Of a stretch of 64,000 nucleotides of DNA, positions 38,287 through 51,975 are shown piece after piece. Source of the DNA: Gordius sp. MW1 (lineage: Eukaryota > Nematomorpha > Gordioida > Gordea > Gordiidae); contig OZ038527.1 in NCBI GenBank assembly GCA_964036665.1, positions 11,563,835 to 11,627,834 on the forward strand, given 5' to 3'. Both the position numbers and the translations under genes were made by a program. Position 1 is the first letter of the stretch. Every line of letters starts with the position of its first letter. The notes under the pieces were generated by a model, which searched no databases, was not told the DNA's origin, and saw only the letters and a list, made by a program, of their open reading frames with translations.

Positions 38287-41200
38287 ACCGTATTCATCCG
38301 ATGAAAGTTGTCGTTTTCAGACGTTGTTTCCATGATAAAAAGTAAAAATTTATCAGAATCAGAAAACTATTACTTTCAAATCATGATCGCATAGAGCAAT
38401 TTTCAAAAATTAAGCACTCACGTTACGATACAACAAACTAATCGCAACAATAAAACGTAGTCTTTTGTCAAAATGATAGTTCTCGCAGCTTAAAACCTCT
38501 TTTCGGAAGTCAATCGAGGATAATAGGATTCTCAAATCGACTTACTTTTTTATATTTTTTAAAGCTCTTTCACATAGAATCGAAAAAAATAAATATTTTT
38601 ACCTCAAAATTTTTTACATTTTTTTCTTTCAACCGTATTCATCCGATGAAAGTTGTCGTTTTCAGACGTTGTTTCCATGATAAAAAGTAAAAATTTATCA
38701 GAATCAGAAAACTATTACTTTGAAATCATGATTGCATAGAGCAGTTTTCAAAAAAGCACTCACGTTTGATACAACAAACTAATCGCAACAATAAAACGTT
38801 GTCTTTTGTCAAAATGATAGTTCTCGCAGCTTAAAACCTCTTTTCGGAAGTCAATCGAGGATAATAGGATTGTCAAATTGGCTTATTTTTATATATTTTT
38901 GTACGCTCTTTCACATAGAATCAAAAAAATGAATATTTTTACCGCAAAATTTTTCACATTTTTTTATTCAACCGTATTCATCCGATGAAAGTTGTCGTTT
39001 TCAGACGTTGTTTCCATGATAAAAAGTAAAAATTTATCAGAATCAGAAAACTATTACTTTCAAATCATGATCGCATAGAGCAATTTTCAAAAATTAAGCA
39101 CTCACGTTACGATACAACAAACTAATCGCAACAATAAAACGTAGTCTTTTGTCAAAATGATAGTTCTCGCAGCTTAAAACCTCTTTTCGGAAGTCAATCG
39201 AGGATAATAGGATTCTCAAATCGGCTTACTTTTTTATATTTTTTAAAGCTCTTTCACATAGAATCGAAAAAAATAAATATTTCTACCTCAAAATTTTTTA
39301 CATTTTTTTCTTTCAACCGTATTCATCCGATGAAAGTTGTCGTTTTCAGACGTTGTTTCCATGATAAAAAGTAAAAATTTATCAGAATCAGAAAACTATT
39401 ACTTTGAAATCATGATTGCATAGAGCAGTTTTCAAAAAAGCACTCACGTTTGATACAACAAACTAATCGCAACAATAAAACGTTGTCTTTTGTCAAAATG
39501 ATAGTTCTCGCAGCTTAAAACCTCTTTTCGGAAGTCAATCGAGGATAATAGGATTGTCAAATTGGCTTATTTTTATATATTTTTGTACGCTCTTTCACAT
39601 AGAATCAAAAAAATGAATATTTTTACCGCAAAATTTTTCACATTTTTTTATTCAACCGTATTCATCCGATGAAAGTTGTCGTTTTCAGACGTTGTTTCCA
39701 TGATAAAAAGTAAAAATTTATCAGAATCAGAAAACTATTACTTTCAAATCATGATCGCATAGAGCAATTTTCAAAAATTAAGCACTCACGTTACGATACA
39801 ACAAACTAATCGCAACAATAAAACGTAGTCTTTTGTCAAAATGATAGTTCTCGCAGCTTAAAACCTCTTTTCGGAAGTCAATCGAGGATAATAGGATTCT
39901 CAAATCGGCTTACTTTTTTATATTTTTTAAAGCTCTTTCACATAGAATCGAAAAAAATAAATATTTTTACCTCAAAATTTTTTACATTTTTTTCTTTCAA
40001 CCGTATTCGTCCGATGAAAGTTGTCGTTTTCAGACGTTGTTTCCATGATAAAAAGTAAAAATTTATCAGAATCAGAAAACTATTACTTTGAAATCATGAT
40101 TGCATAGAGCAGTTTTCAAAAAAGCACTCACGTTTGATACAACAAACTAATCGCAACAATAAAACGTTGTCTTTTGTCAAAATGATAGTTCTCGCAGCTT
40201 AAAACCTCTTTTCGGAAGTCAATCGAGGATAATAGGATTCTCAAATTGGCTTATTTTTATATATTTTTTTACGCTCTTTCACATAGAATTGAAAAAAATG
40301 AATATTTTTACCTCAAAATTTTTCACATTTTTTTATTCAACCGTATTCATCCGATGAAAGTTGTCGTTTTCAGACGTTGTTTCCATGATAAAAAGTAAAA
40401 ATTTATCAGAATCAGAAAACTATTACTTTGAAATCATGATCGCATAGAGCAGTTTTCAAAAAAGCACTCACGTTTGATACAACACACTAATCGCAACAAT
40501 AAAACGTTGTCTTTTGTCAAAATGATAGTTCTCGCAGCTTAAAACCTCTTTTCGGAAGTCAATCGAGGATAATAGGATTCCTAAATTGGCTTATTTTTAT
40601 ATATTTTTTTACGCTCTTTCACATAGAATTGAAAAAAATGAATATTTTTACCTCAAAATTTTTCACATTTTTTTATTCAACCGTATTCATCCGATGAAAG
40701 TTGTCGTTTTCAGACGTTGTTTCCATGATAAAAAGTAAAAATTTATCAGAATCAGAAAACTATTACTTTGAAATCATGATTGCATAGAGCAGTTTTCAAA
40801 AAAGCACTCACGTTTGATACAACAAACTAATCGCTTCAATAAAACGTTGTCTTTTGTCAAAATGATAGTTCTCGCAGCTTAAAACCTCTTTTCGGAAGTC
40901 AATCGAGGATAATAGGATTGTCAAATTGGCTTATTTTTATATATTTTTGTACGCTCTTTCACATAGAATCAAAAAAATGAATATTTTTACCGCAAAATTT
41001 TTCACATTTTTTTATTCAACCGTATTCATCCGATGAAAGTTGTCGTTTTCAGACGTTGTTTCCATGATAAAAAGAAAAAATTTATCAGAATCAGAAAACT
41101 ACTTTCAAATCATGATCGCATAGAGCAATTTTCAAAAATTAAGCACTCACGTTACGATACAACAAACTAATCGCAACAATAAAACGTAGTCTTTTGTCAA

Positions 41201-41703
41201 AATGATAGTTCTCGCAGCTTAAAACCTCTTTTCGGAAGTCAATCGAGGATAATAGGATTCTCAAATCGGCTTACTTTTATATATTTTTTCAAGCTCTTTC
41301 ACATAGAATCGAAAAAAATAAATATTTTTACCTCAAAATTTTTCACATTTTTTTCTTTCAACCGTATTCATCCGATGAAAGTTGTCGTTTTCAGACGTTG
41401 TTTCCATGATAAAAAGTAAAAATTTATCAGAATCAGAAAACTATTACTTTGAAATCATGATTGCATGGAGCAGTTCTCAAAAATTAAGCACTCACGTTTG
41501 ATACAACAAACTAATCGCAACAATAAAATGTTGTCTTTTGTCAAAATGATAGTTCTCGCAGCTTAAAACCTCTTTTCGGAAGTCAATCGAGGATAATAGG
41601 ATTCTCAAATTGGCTTATTTTTATATATTTTTTTACGCTCTTTCACATAGAATCGAAAAAAATGAATATTTTTACCTCAAAATTTTTCACATTTTTTTAT
41701 TCA
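38287..41703. repeat. HOR region E, copy 1 (10 units)
   Basis: Unit starts at 38287, 38632, 38971, 39316, 39655, 40000, 40340, 40680, 41019 and 41361. Marks: TTCGTCCGATG (40006), ACAACACACTAATC (near 40480), ATTCCTAAATTGG, AATCGCTTCAATAAAA (near 40831), AAACTACTTTC with a 3-bp loss, and GCATGGAGCAG (41463). The first units are of the dimeric type seen in D. Confidence 0.88.
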
Positions 41704-44436
41704 ACCGTATTCATCCGATGAAAGTTGTCGTTTTCAGACGTTGTTTCCATGATAAAAAGTAAAAATTTATCAGAATCAGAAAACTATTACTTTCAAATCA
41801 TGATCGCATAGAGCAATTTTCAAAAATTAAGCACTCACGTTACGATACAACAAACTAATCGCAACAATAAAACGTAGTCTTTTGTCAAAATGATAGTTCT
41901 CGCAGCTTAAAACCTCTTTTCGGAAGTCAATCGAGGATAATAGGATTCTCAAATCGGCTTACTTTTTTATATTTTTTAAAGCTCTTTCACATAGAATCGA
42001 AAAAAATAAATATTTTTACCTCAAAATTTTTTACATTTTTTTCTTTCAACCGTATTCATCCGATGAAAGTTGTCGTTTTCAGACGTTGTTTCCATGATAA
42101 AAAGTAAAAATTTATCAGAATCAGAAAACTATTACTTTGAAATCATGATTGCATAGAGCAGTTTTCAAAAAAGCACTCACGTTTGATACAACAAACTAAT
42201 CGCAACAATAAAACGTTGTCTTTTGTCAAAATGATAGTTCTCGCAGCTTAAAACCTCTTTTCGGAAGTCAATCGAGGATAATAGGATTGTCAAATTGGCT
42301 TATTTTTATATATTTTTGTACGCTCTTTCACATAGAATCAAAAAAATGAATATTTTTACCGCAAAATTTTTCACATTTTTTTATTCAACCGTATTCATCC
42401 GATGAAAGTTGTCGTTTTCAGACGTTGTTTCCATGATAAAAAGTAAAAATTTATCAGAATCAGAAAACTATTACTTTCAAATCATGATCGCATAGAGCAA
42501 TTTTCAAAAATTAAGCACTCACGTTACGATACAACAAACTAATCGCAACAATAAAACGTAGTCTTTTGTCAAAATGATAGTTCTCGCAGCTTAAAACCTC
42601 TTTTCGGAAGTCAATCGAGGATAATAGGATTCTCAAATCGGCTTACTTTTTTATATTTTTTAAAGCTCTTTCACATAGAATCGAAAAAAATAAATATTTT
42701 TACCTCAAAATTTTTTACATTTTTTTCTTTCAACCGTATTCGTCCGATGAAAGTTGTCGTTTTCAGACGTTGTTTCCATGATAAAAAGTAAAAATTTATC
42801 AGAATCAGAAAACTATTACTTTGAAATCATGATTGCATAGAGCAGTTTTCAAAAAAGCACTCACGTTTGATACAACAAACTAATCGCAACAATAAAACGT
42901 TGTCTTTTGTCAAAATGATAGTTCTCGCAGCTTAAAACCTCTTTTCGGAAGTCAATCGAGGATAATAGGATTCTCAAATTGGCTTATTTTTATATATTTT
43001 TTTACGCTCTTTCACATAGAATTGAAAAAAATGAATATTTTTACCTCAAAATTTTTCACATTTTTTTATTCAACCGTATTCATCCGATGAAAGTTGTCGT
43101 TTTCAGACGTTGTTTCCATGATAAAAAGTAAAAATTTATCAGAATCAGAAAACTATTACTTTGAAATCATGATCGCATAGAGCAGTTTTCAAAAAAGCAC
43201 TCACGTTTGATACAACACACTAATCGCAACAATAAAACGTTGTCTTTTGTCAAAATGATAGTTCTCGCAGCTTAAAACCTCTTTTCGGAAGTCAATCGAG
43301 GATAATAGGATTCCTAAATTGGCTTATTTTTATATATTTTTTTACGCTCTTTCACATAGAATTGAAAAAAATGAATATTTTTACCTCAAAATTTTTCACA
43401 TTTTTTTATTCAACCGTATTCATCCGATGAAAGTTGTCGTTTTCAGACGTTGTTTCCATGATAAAAAGTAAAAATTTATCAGAATCAGAAAACTATTACT
43501 TTGAAATCATGATTGCATAGAGCAGTTTTCAAAAAAGCACTCACGTTTGATACAACAAACTAATCGCTTCAATAAAACGTTGTCTTTTGTCAAAATGATA
43601 GTTCTCGCAGCTTAAAACCTCTTTTCGGAAGTCAATCGAGGATAATAGGATTGTCAAATTGGCTTATTTTTATATATTTTTGTACGCTCTTTCACATAGA
43701 ATCAAAAAAATGAATATTTTTACCGCAAAATTTTTCACATTTTTTTATTCAACCGTATTCATCCGATGAAAGTTGTCGTTTTCAGACGTTGTTTCCATGA
43801 TAAAAAGTAAAAATTTATCAGAATCAGAAAACTACTTTCAAATCATGATCGCATAGAGCAATTTTCAAAAATTAAGCACTCACGTTACGATACAACAAAC
43901 TAATCGCAACAATAAAACGTAGTCTTTTGTCAAAATGATAGTTCTCGCAGCTTAAAACCTCTTTTCGGAAGTCAATCGAGGATAATAGGATTCTCAAATC
44001 GGCTTACTTTTATATATTTTTTCAAGCTCTTTCACATAGAATCGAAAAAAATAAATATTTTTACCTCAAAATTTTTCACATTTTTTTCTTTCAACCGTAT
44101 TCATCCGATGAAAGTTGTCGTTTTCAGACGTTGTTTCCATGATAAAAAGTAAAAATTTATCAGAATCAGAAAACTATTACTTTGAAATCATGATTGAATG
44201 GAGCAGTTCTCAAAAATTAAGCACTCACGTTTGATACAACAAACTAATCGCAACAATAAAATGTTGTCTTTTGTCAAAATGATAGTTCTCGCAGCTTAAA
44301 ACCTCTTTTCGGAAGTCAATCGAGGATAATAGGATTCTCAAATTGGCTTATTTTTATATATTTTTTTACGCTCTTTCACATAGAATCGAAAAAAATGAAT
44401 ATTTTTACCTCAAAATTTTTCACATTTTTTTATTCA
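41704..44436. repeat. HOR region E, copy 2 (8 units, 2733 bp)
   Basis: Unit starts at 41704, 42049, 42388, 42733, 43073, 43413, 43752 and 44094. They lie 2733 bp from 38971-41361. The marks TTCGTCCGATG (42739), ACAACACACTAATC, AATCGCTTCAATAAAA and the 3-bp AAACTACTTTC loss all recur. It lacks the first two units of copies 1 and 3. A private change GATTGAATGGAGC is near 44194. Confidence 0.9.
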
Positions 44437-47400
44437 ACCGTATTCATCCGATGAAAGTTGTCGTTTTCAGACGTTGTTTCCATGATAAAAAGTAAAAATT
44501 TATCAGAATCAGAAAACTATTACTTTAAAATCATGATCGCATAGAGCAATTTTCAAAAATTAAGCACTCACGTTACGATACAACAAACTAATCGCAACAA
44601 TAAAACGTTGTCTTTTGTCAAAATGATAGTTCTCGCAGCTTAAAACCTCTTTTCGGAAGTCAATCGAGGATAATAGGATTCTCAAATTGGCTTATTTTTA
44701 TATATTTTTGTACGCTCTTTCACATAGAATCAAAAAAAATGAATATTTTTACCGCAAAATTTTTCACATTTTTTTATTCAACCGTATTCATCCGATGAAA
44801 GTTGTCGTTTTCAGACGTTGTTTCCATGATAAAAAGTAAAAATTTATCAGAATCAGAAAACTATTACTTTCAAATCATGATCGCATAGAGCAATTTTCAA
44901 AAATTAAGCACTCACGTTACGATACAACAAACTAATCGCAACAATAAAACGTAGTCTTTTGTCAAAATGATAGTTCTCGCAGCTTAAAACCTCTTTTCGG
45001 AAGTCAATCGAGGATAATAGGATTCTCAAATCGACTTACTTTTTTATATTTTTTAAAGCTCTTTCACATAGAATCGAAAAAAATAAATATTTTTACCTCA
45101 AAATTTTTTACATTTTTTTTCTTTCAACCGTATTCATCCGATGAAAGTTGTCGTTTTCAGACGTTGTTTCCATGATAAGAAGTAAAAATTTATCAGAATC
45201 AGAAAACTATTACTTTGAAATCATGATTGCATAGAGCAGTTTTCAAAAAAGCACTCACGTTTGATACAACAAACTAATCGCAACAATAAAACGTTGTCTT
45301 TTGTCAAAATGATAGTTCTCGCAGCTTAAAACCTCTTTTCGGAAGTCAATCGAGGATAATAGGATTGTCAAATTGGCTTATTTTTATATATTTTTGTACG
45401 CTCTTTCACATAGAATCAAAAAAATGAATATTTTTACCGCAAAATTTTTCACATTTTTTTATTCAACCGTATTCATCCGATGAAAGTTGTCGTTTTCAGA
45501 CGTTGTTTCCATGATAAAAAGTAAAAATTTATCAGAATCAGAAAACTATTACTTTCAAATCATGATCGCATAGAGCAATTTTCAAAAATTAAGCACTCAC
45601 GTTACGATACAACAAACTAATCGCAACAATAAAACGTAGTCTTTTGTCAAAATGATAGTTCTCGCAGCTTAAAACCTCTTTTCGGAAGTCAATCGAGGAT
45701 AATAGGATTCTCAAATCGGCTTACTTTTTTATATTTTTTAAAGCTCTTTCACATAGAATCGAAAAAAATAAATATTTTTACCTCAAAATTTTTTACATTT
45801 TTTTCTTTCAACCGTATTCATCCGATGAAAGTTGTCGTTTTCAGACGTTGTTTCCATGATAAAAAGTAAAAATTTATCAGAATCAGAAAACTATTACTTT
45901 GAAATCATGATTGCATAGAGCAGTTTTCAAAAAAGCACTCACGTTTGATACAACAAACTAATCGCAACAATAAAACGTTGTCTTTTGTCAAAATGATAGT
46001 TCTCGCAGCTTAAAACCTCTTTTCGGAAGTCAATCGAGGATAATAGGATTGTCAAATTGGCTTATTTTTATATATTTTTGTACGCTCTTTCACATAGAAT
46101 CAAAAAAATGAATATTTTTACCGCAAAATTTTTCACATTTTTTTATTCAACCGTATTCATCCGATGAAAGTTGTCGTTTTCAGACGTTGTTTCCATGATA
46201 AAAAGTAAAAATTTATCAGAATCAGAAAACTATTACTTTCAAATCATGATCGCATAGAGCAATTTTCAAAAATTAAGCACTCACGTTACGATACAACAAA
46301 CTAATCGCAACAATAAAACATAGTCTTTTGTCAAAATGATAGTTCTCGCAGCTTAAAACCTCTTTTCGGAAGTCAATCGAGGATAATAGGATTCTCAAAT
46401 CGGCTTACTTTTTTATATTTTTTAAAGCTCTTTCACATAGAATCGAAAAAAATAAATATTTTTACCTCAAAATTTTTTACATTTTTTTCTTTCAACCGTA
46501 TTCGTCCGATGAAAGTTGTCGTTTTCAGAAGTTGTTTCCATGATAAAAAGTAAAAATTTATCAGAATCAGAAAACTATTACTTTGAAATCATGATTGCAT
46601 AGAGCAGTTTTCAAAAAAGCACTCACGTTTGATACAACAAACTAATCGCAACAATAAAACGTTGTCTTTTGTCAAAATGATAGTTCTCGCAGCTTAAAAC
46701 CTCTTTTCGGAAGTCAATCGAGGATAATAGGATTCTCAAATTGGCTTATTTTTATATATTTTTTTACGCTCTTTCACATAGAATTGAAAAAAATGAATAT
46801 TTTTACCTCAAAATTTTTCACATTTTTTTATTCAACCGTATTCATCCGATGAAAGTTGTCGTTTTCAGACGTTGTTTCCATGATAAAAAGTAAAAATTTA
46901 TCAGAATCAGAAAACTATTACTTTGAAATCATGATCGCATAGAGCAGTTTTCAAAAAAGCACTCACGTTTGATACAACACACTAATCGCAACAATAAAAC
47001 GTTGTCTTTTGTCAAAATGATAGTTCTCGCAGCTTAAAACCTCTTTTCGGAAGTCAATCGAGGATAATAGGATTCCCAAATTGGCTTATTTTTATATATT
47101 TTTTTACGCTCTTTCACATAGAATTGAAAAAAATGAATATTTTTACCTCAAAATTTTTCACATTTTTTTATTCAACCGTATTCATCCGATGAAAGTTGTC
47201 GTTTTCAGACGTTGTTTCCATGATAAAAAGTAAAAATTTATCAGAATCAGAAAACTATTACTTTGAAATCATGATTGCATAGAGCAGTTTTCAAAAAAGC
47301 ACTCACGTTTGATACAACAAACTAATCGCTTCAATAAAAGGTTGTCTTTTGTCAAAATGATAGTTCTCGCAGCTTAAAACCTCTTTTCGGAAGTCAATCG

Positions 47401-48201
47401 AGGATAATAGGATTGTCAAATTGGCTTATTTTTATATATTTTTGTACGCTCTTTCACATAGAATCAAAAAAATGAATATTTTTACCGCAAAATTTTTCAC
47501 ATTTTTTTATTCAACCGTATTCATCCGATGAAAGTTGTCGTTTTCAGACGTTGTTTCCATGATAAAAAGAAAAAATTTATCAGAATCAGAAAACTATTAC
47601 TTTCAAATCATGATCGCATAGAGCAATTTTCAAAAATTAAGCACTCACGTTACGATACAACAAACTAATCGCAACAATAAAACGTAGTCTTTTGTCAAAA
47701 TGATAGTTCTCGCAGCTTAAAACCTCTTTTCGGAAGTCAATCGAGGATAATAGGATTCTCAAATCGGCTTACTTTTATATATTTTTTCAAGCTCTTTCAC
47801 ATAGAATCGAAAAAAATAAATATTTTTACCTCAAAATTTTTCACATTTTTTTCTTTCAACCGTATTCATCCGATGAAAGTTGTCGTTTTCAGACGTTGTT
47901 TCCATGATAAAAAGTAAAAATTTATCAGAATCAGAAAACTATTACTTTGAAATCATGATTGCATGGAGCAGTTCTCAAAAATTAAGCACTCACGTTTGAT
48001 ACAACAAACTAATCGCAACAATAAAATGTTGTCTTTTGTCAAAATGATAGTTCTCGCAGCTTAAAACCTCTTTTCGGAAGTCAATCGAGGATAATAGGAT
48101 TCTCAAATTGGCTTATTTTTATATATTTTTTTACGCTCTTTCACATAGAATCGAAAAAAATGAATCTTTTTACCTCAAAATTTTTCACATTTTTTTATTC
48201 A
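44437..48201. repeat. HOR region E, copy 3 (11 units including a linker unit)
   Basis: Unit starts at 44437, 44781, 45127, 45466, 45811, 46150, 46495, 46835, 47175, 47514 and 47859. TTCGTCCGATG is at 46501, 3762 bp after copy 2. Units 44781 and 45127 restore the two units missing from copy 2. The unit at 44437 is a linker with ACTTTAAAATC. Unlike copies 1 and 2, the 47514 unit has the full ACTATTACTTTC, so the 3-bp loss is not shared. Confidence 0.88.
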
Positions 48202-51200
48202 ACCGTATTCATCCGATGAAAGTTGTCGTTTTCAGACGTTGTTTCCATGATAAAAAGTAAAAATTTATCAGAATCAGAAAACTATTACTTTGAAGTCATG
48301 ATCGCATAGAGCAATTTTCAAAAATTAAGCACTCACGTTACGATACAACAAACTAATCGCAACAATAAAACGTTGTCTTTTGTCAAAATGATAGTTCTCG
48401 CAGCTTAAAACCTCTTTTCGGAAGTCAATCGAAGATAATAGGATTCTTAAATCGGTTTACTTTTATATATTTTTTCAAGCTCTTTCACATAGAATCGAAA
48501 AAAATAAATATTTTTACCTCAAAGTTTTTCACATTTTTTTCTTTCAACCGTATTCATCCGATGAAAGTTGTCGTTTTCAGACGTTGTTTCCATGATAAAA
48601 AGTAAAAATTTATCAGAATCAGAAAACTATTACATCATGATCGCATAGAGCAATTTTCAAAAATTAAGCACTCACGTTACGATACAACAAACTAATCGCA
48701 ACAATAAAACGTAGTCTTTTGTCAAAATGATAGTTCTCGCAGCTTAAAACCTCTTTTCGGACGTCAATCGAGGATAATAGGATTCTCAAATCGGCTTACT
48801 TTTATATATTTTTTCAAGCTCTTTCACATAGAATCGAATAAATATTTTTACCTCAAAATTTTTCACATTTTTTTCTTTCAACCGTATTCATCCGATGAAA
48901 GTTGTCGTTTTCAGACGTTGTTTCCATGATAAAAAGTAAAAATTTATAAGAATCAGAAAACTATTACTTTAAAATCATGATCGCATAGAGCAATTTTCAA
49001 AAATTAAGCACTCACGTTTGATACAACAAACTAATCGCAACAATAAAATGTTGTCTTTTGTCAAAATGATAGTTCTCGCAGCTTAAAACCTCTTTTCGGA
49101 AGTCAATCGAGGATAATAGGATTCTCAAATTGGCTTATTTTTATATATTTTTTTACGCTCTTTCACATAGAATCGAAAAAAATGAATATTTTTACCTCAA
49201 AATTTTTCACATTTTTTTATTCAACCGTATTCATCCGATGAAAGTTGTCGTTTTCAGACGTTGTTTCCATGATAAAAAGTAAAAATTTATCAGAATCAGT
49301 AAAATTATTACTTTGAAGTCATGATCGCATAGAGCAATTTTCAAAAATTAAGCACTCACGTTACGATACAACAAACTAATCGCAACAATAAAACGTTGTC
49401 TTTTGTCAAAATGATAGTTCTCGCAGCTTAAAACCTCTTTTCGGAAGTCAATCGAAGATAATAGGATTCTTAAATCGGTTTACTTTTATATATTTTTTCA
49501 AGCTCTTTCACATAGAATCGAAAAAAATAAATATTTTTACCTCAAAGTTTTTCACATTTTTTTCTTTCAACCGTATTCATCCGATGAAAGTTGTCGTTTT
49601 CAGACGTTGTTTCCATGATAAAAAGTAAAAATTTATCAGAATCAGAAAACTATTACTTTCAAATCATGATCGCATAGAGCAATTTTCAAAAATTAAGCAC
49701 TCACGTTACGATACAACAAACTAATCGCAACAATAAAACGTAGTCTTTTGTCAAAATGATAGTTCTCGCAGCTTAAAACCTCTTTTCGGACGTCAATCGA
49801 GGATAATAGGATTCTCAAATCGGCTTACTTTTATATATTTTTTCAAGCTCTTTCACATAGAATCGAAAAAAATAAATATTTTTACCTCAAAATTTTTCAC
49901 ATTTTTTTCTTTCAACCGTATTCATCCGATGAAAGTTGTCGTTTTCAGACGTTGTTTCCATGATAAAAAGTAAAAATTTATAAGAATCAGAAAACTATTA
50001 CTTTAAAATCATGATCGCATAGAGCAATTTTAAAAAATTAAGCACTCACGTTACGATACAACAAACTAATCGCAACAATAAAACGTTGTCTTTTGTCAAA
50101 ATGATAGTTCTCGCAGCTTAAAACCTCTTTTCGGAAGTCAATCGAGGATAATAGGATTCTCAAATCACCTTACTTTTATATATTTTTTCAAGCTCTTTCA
50201 CATAGAATCAAAAAAAAAAATATTTTTACCTCAAAGTTTTTCACATTTTTTTCTTCAACCGTATTCATCCGATGAAAGTTGTCGTTTACAGACCTTGTTT
50301 CCATGATAAAAAGTAAAAATTTATAAGAATCAGAAAACTATTACTTTAAAATCATGATCGCATAGAGCAATTTTCAAAAATTAAGCACTCACGTTACGAT
50401 ACAACAAACTAATCGCAACAATAAAACGTTGTCTTTTGTCAAAATGATAGTTCTCGCAGCTTAAAACCTCTTTTCGGAAGTCAATCGAGGATAATAGGAT
50501 TCTCAAATCACCTTACTTTTATATATTTTTTCAAGCTCTTTCACATAAAATCGAAAAAAATAAATATTTTTACCTCAAAGTTTTTCACATTTTTTTCTTT
50601 CAACCGTATTCATCCGATGAAAGTTGTCGTTTTCAGACGTTGTTTCCATGATAAAAAGTAAAAATTTATCAGAATCAGAAAACTATTACTTTCAAATCAT
50701 GATCGCATAGAGCAATTTTCAAAAATTAAGCACTCACGTTACGATACAACAAACTAATCGCAACAATAAAACGTAGTCTTTTGTCAAAATGATAGTTCTC
50801 GCAGCTTAAAACCTCTTTTCGGAAGTCAATCGAGGATAATAGGATTTTCAAATCGGCTTACTTTTATATATTTTTTCAAGCTCTTTCACATAGAATCGAA
50901 AAAAATAAATATTTTTACCTCAAAATTTTTCACATTTTTTTCTTTCAACCGTATTCATCCGATGAAAGTTGTCGTTTTCAGACGTTGTTTCCATGATAAA
51001 AAGTAAAAATTTATAAGAATCAGAAAACTATTACTTTAAAATCATGATCGCATAGAGCAATTTTCAAAAATTAAGCACTCACGTTACGATACAACAAACT
51101 AATCGCAACAATAAAACGTAGTCTTTTGTCAAAATGATAGTTCTCGCAGCTTAAAACCTCTTTTCGGAAGTCAATCGAGGGTAATAGGATTCTCAAATCG

Positions 51201-51975
51201 GCTTACTTTTATATATTTTTTCAAGCTCTTTCACATAGAATCGAAAAAAATAAATATTTTTACCTCAAAATTTTTCACATTTTTTTCTTTCAACCGTATT
51301 CATCCGATGAAAGTTGTCGTTTTCAGACGTTGTTTCGATGATAAAAAGTAAAAATTTATCAGAATCAGAAAACTATTACTTTGAAATCATGATTGCATAG
51401 AGCAGTTTTCAAAAAAGCACTCACGTTTGATACAACAAACTAATCGCAACAATAAAACGTTGTCTTTTGTCAAAATGATAGTTCTCGCAGCTTAAAACCT
51501 CTTTTCGGAAGTCAATCGAGGATAATAGGATTGTCAAATTGGCTTATTTTTATATATTTTTGTACGCTCTTTCACATAGAATCAAAAAAATGAATATTTT
51601 TACCGCAAAATTTTTCACATTTTTTTATTCAACCGTATTCATCCGATGAAAGTTGTCGTTTTCAGACGTTGTTTCCATGATAAAAAGTAAAAATTTATCA
51701 GAATCAGAAAACTATTACTTTCAAATCATGATCGCATAGAGCAATTTTCAAAAATTAAGCACTCACGTTACGATACAACAAACTAATCGCAACAATAAAA
51801 CGTAGTCTTTTGTCAAAGTGATAGTTCTCGCAGCTTAAAACCTCTTTTCGGAAGTCAATCGAGGATAATAGGATTCTCAAATTGGCTTATTTTTATATAT
51901 TTTTTTACGCTCTTTCACATAGAATCGAAAAAAATGAATCTTTTTACCTCAAAATTTTTCACATTTTTTTATTCA
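48202..51975. repeat. HOR region F, copy 1 (11 units, 3774 bp)
   Basis: Unit starts at 48202, 48547, 48881, 49224, 49570, 49915, 50258, 50603, 50948, 51293 and 51632. Marks: GAAGTCATGATC; TTACATCATGATC (6-bp loss, near 48633); CGGACGTCAATC; TTATAAGAATC; CAGTAAAATTATT; ATCACCTTAC; GTTTACAGACCTTG; TTCACATAAAATCG; GGATTTTCAAAT; GAGGGTAATA; GTTTCGATG (51332); CAAAGTGATAG. It is 5 bp shorter than copy 2 because an A run is shortened to GAATCGAATAAAT near 48835. Confidence 0.9.
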
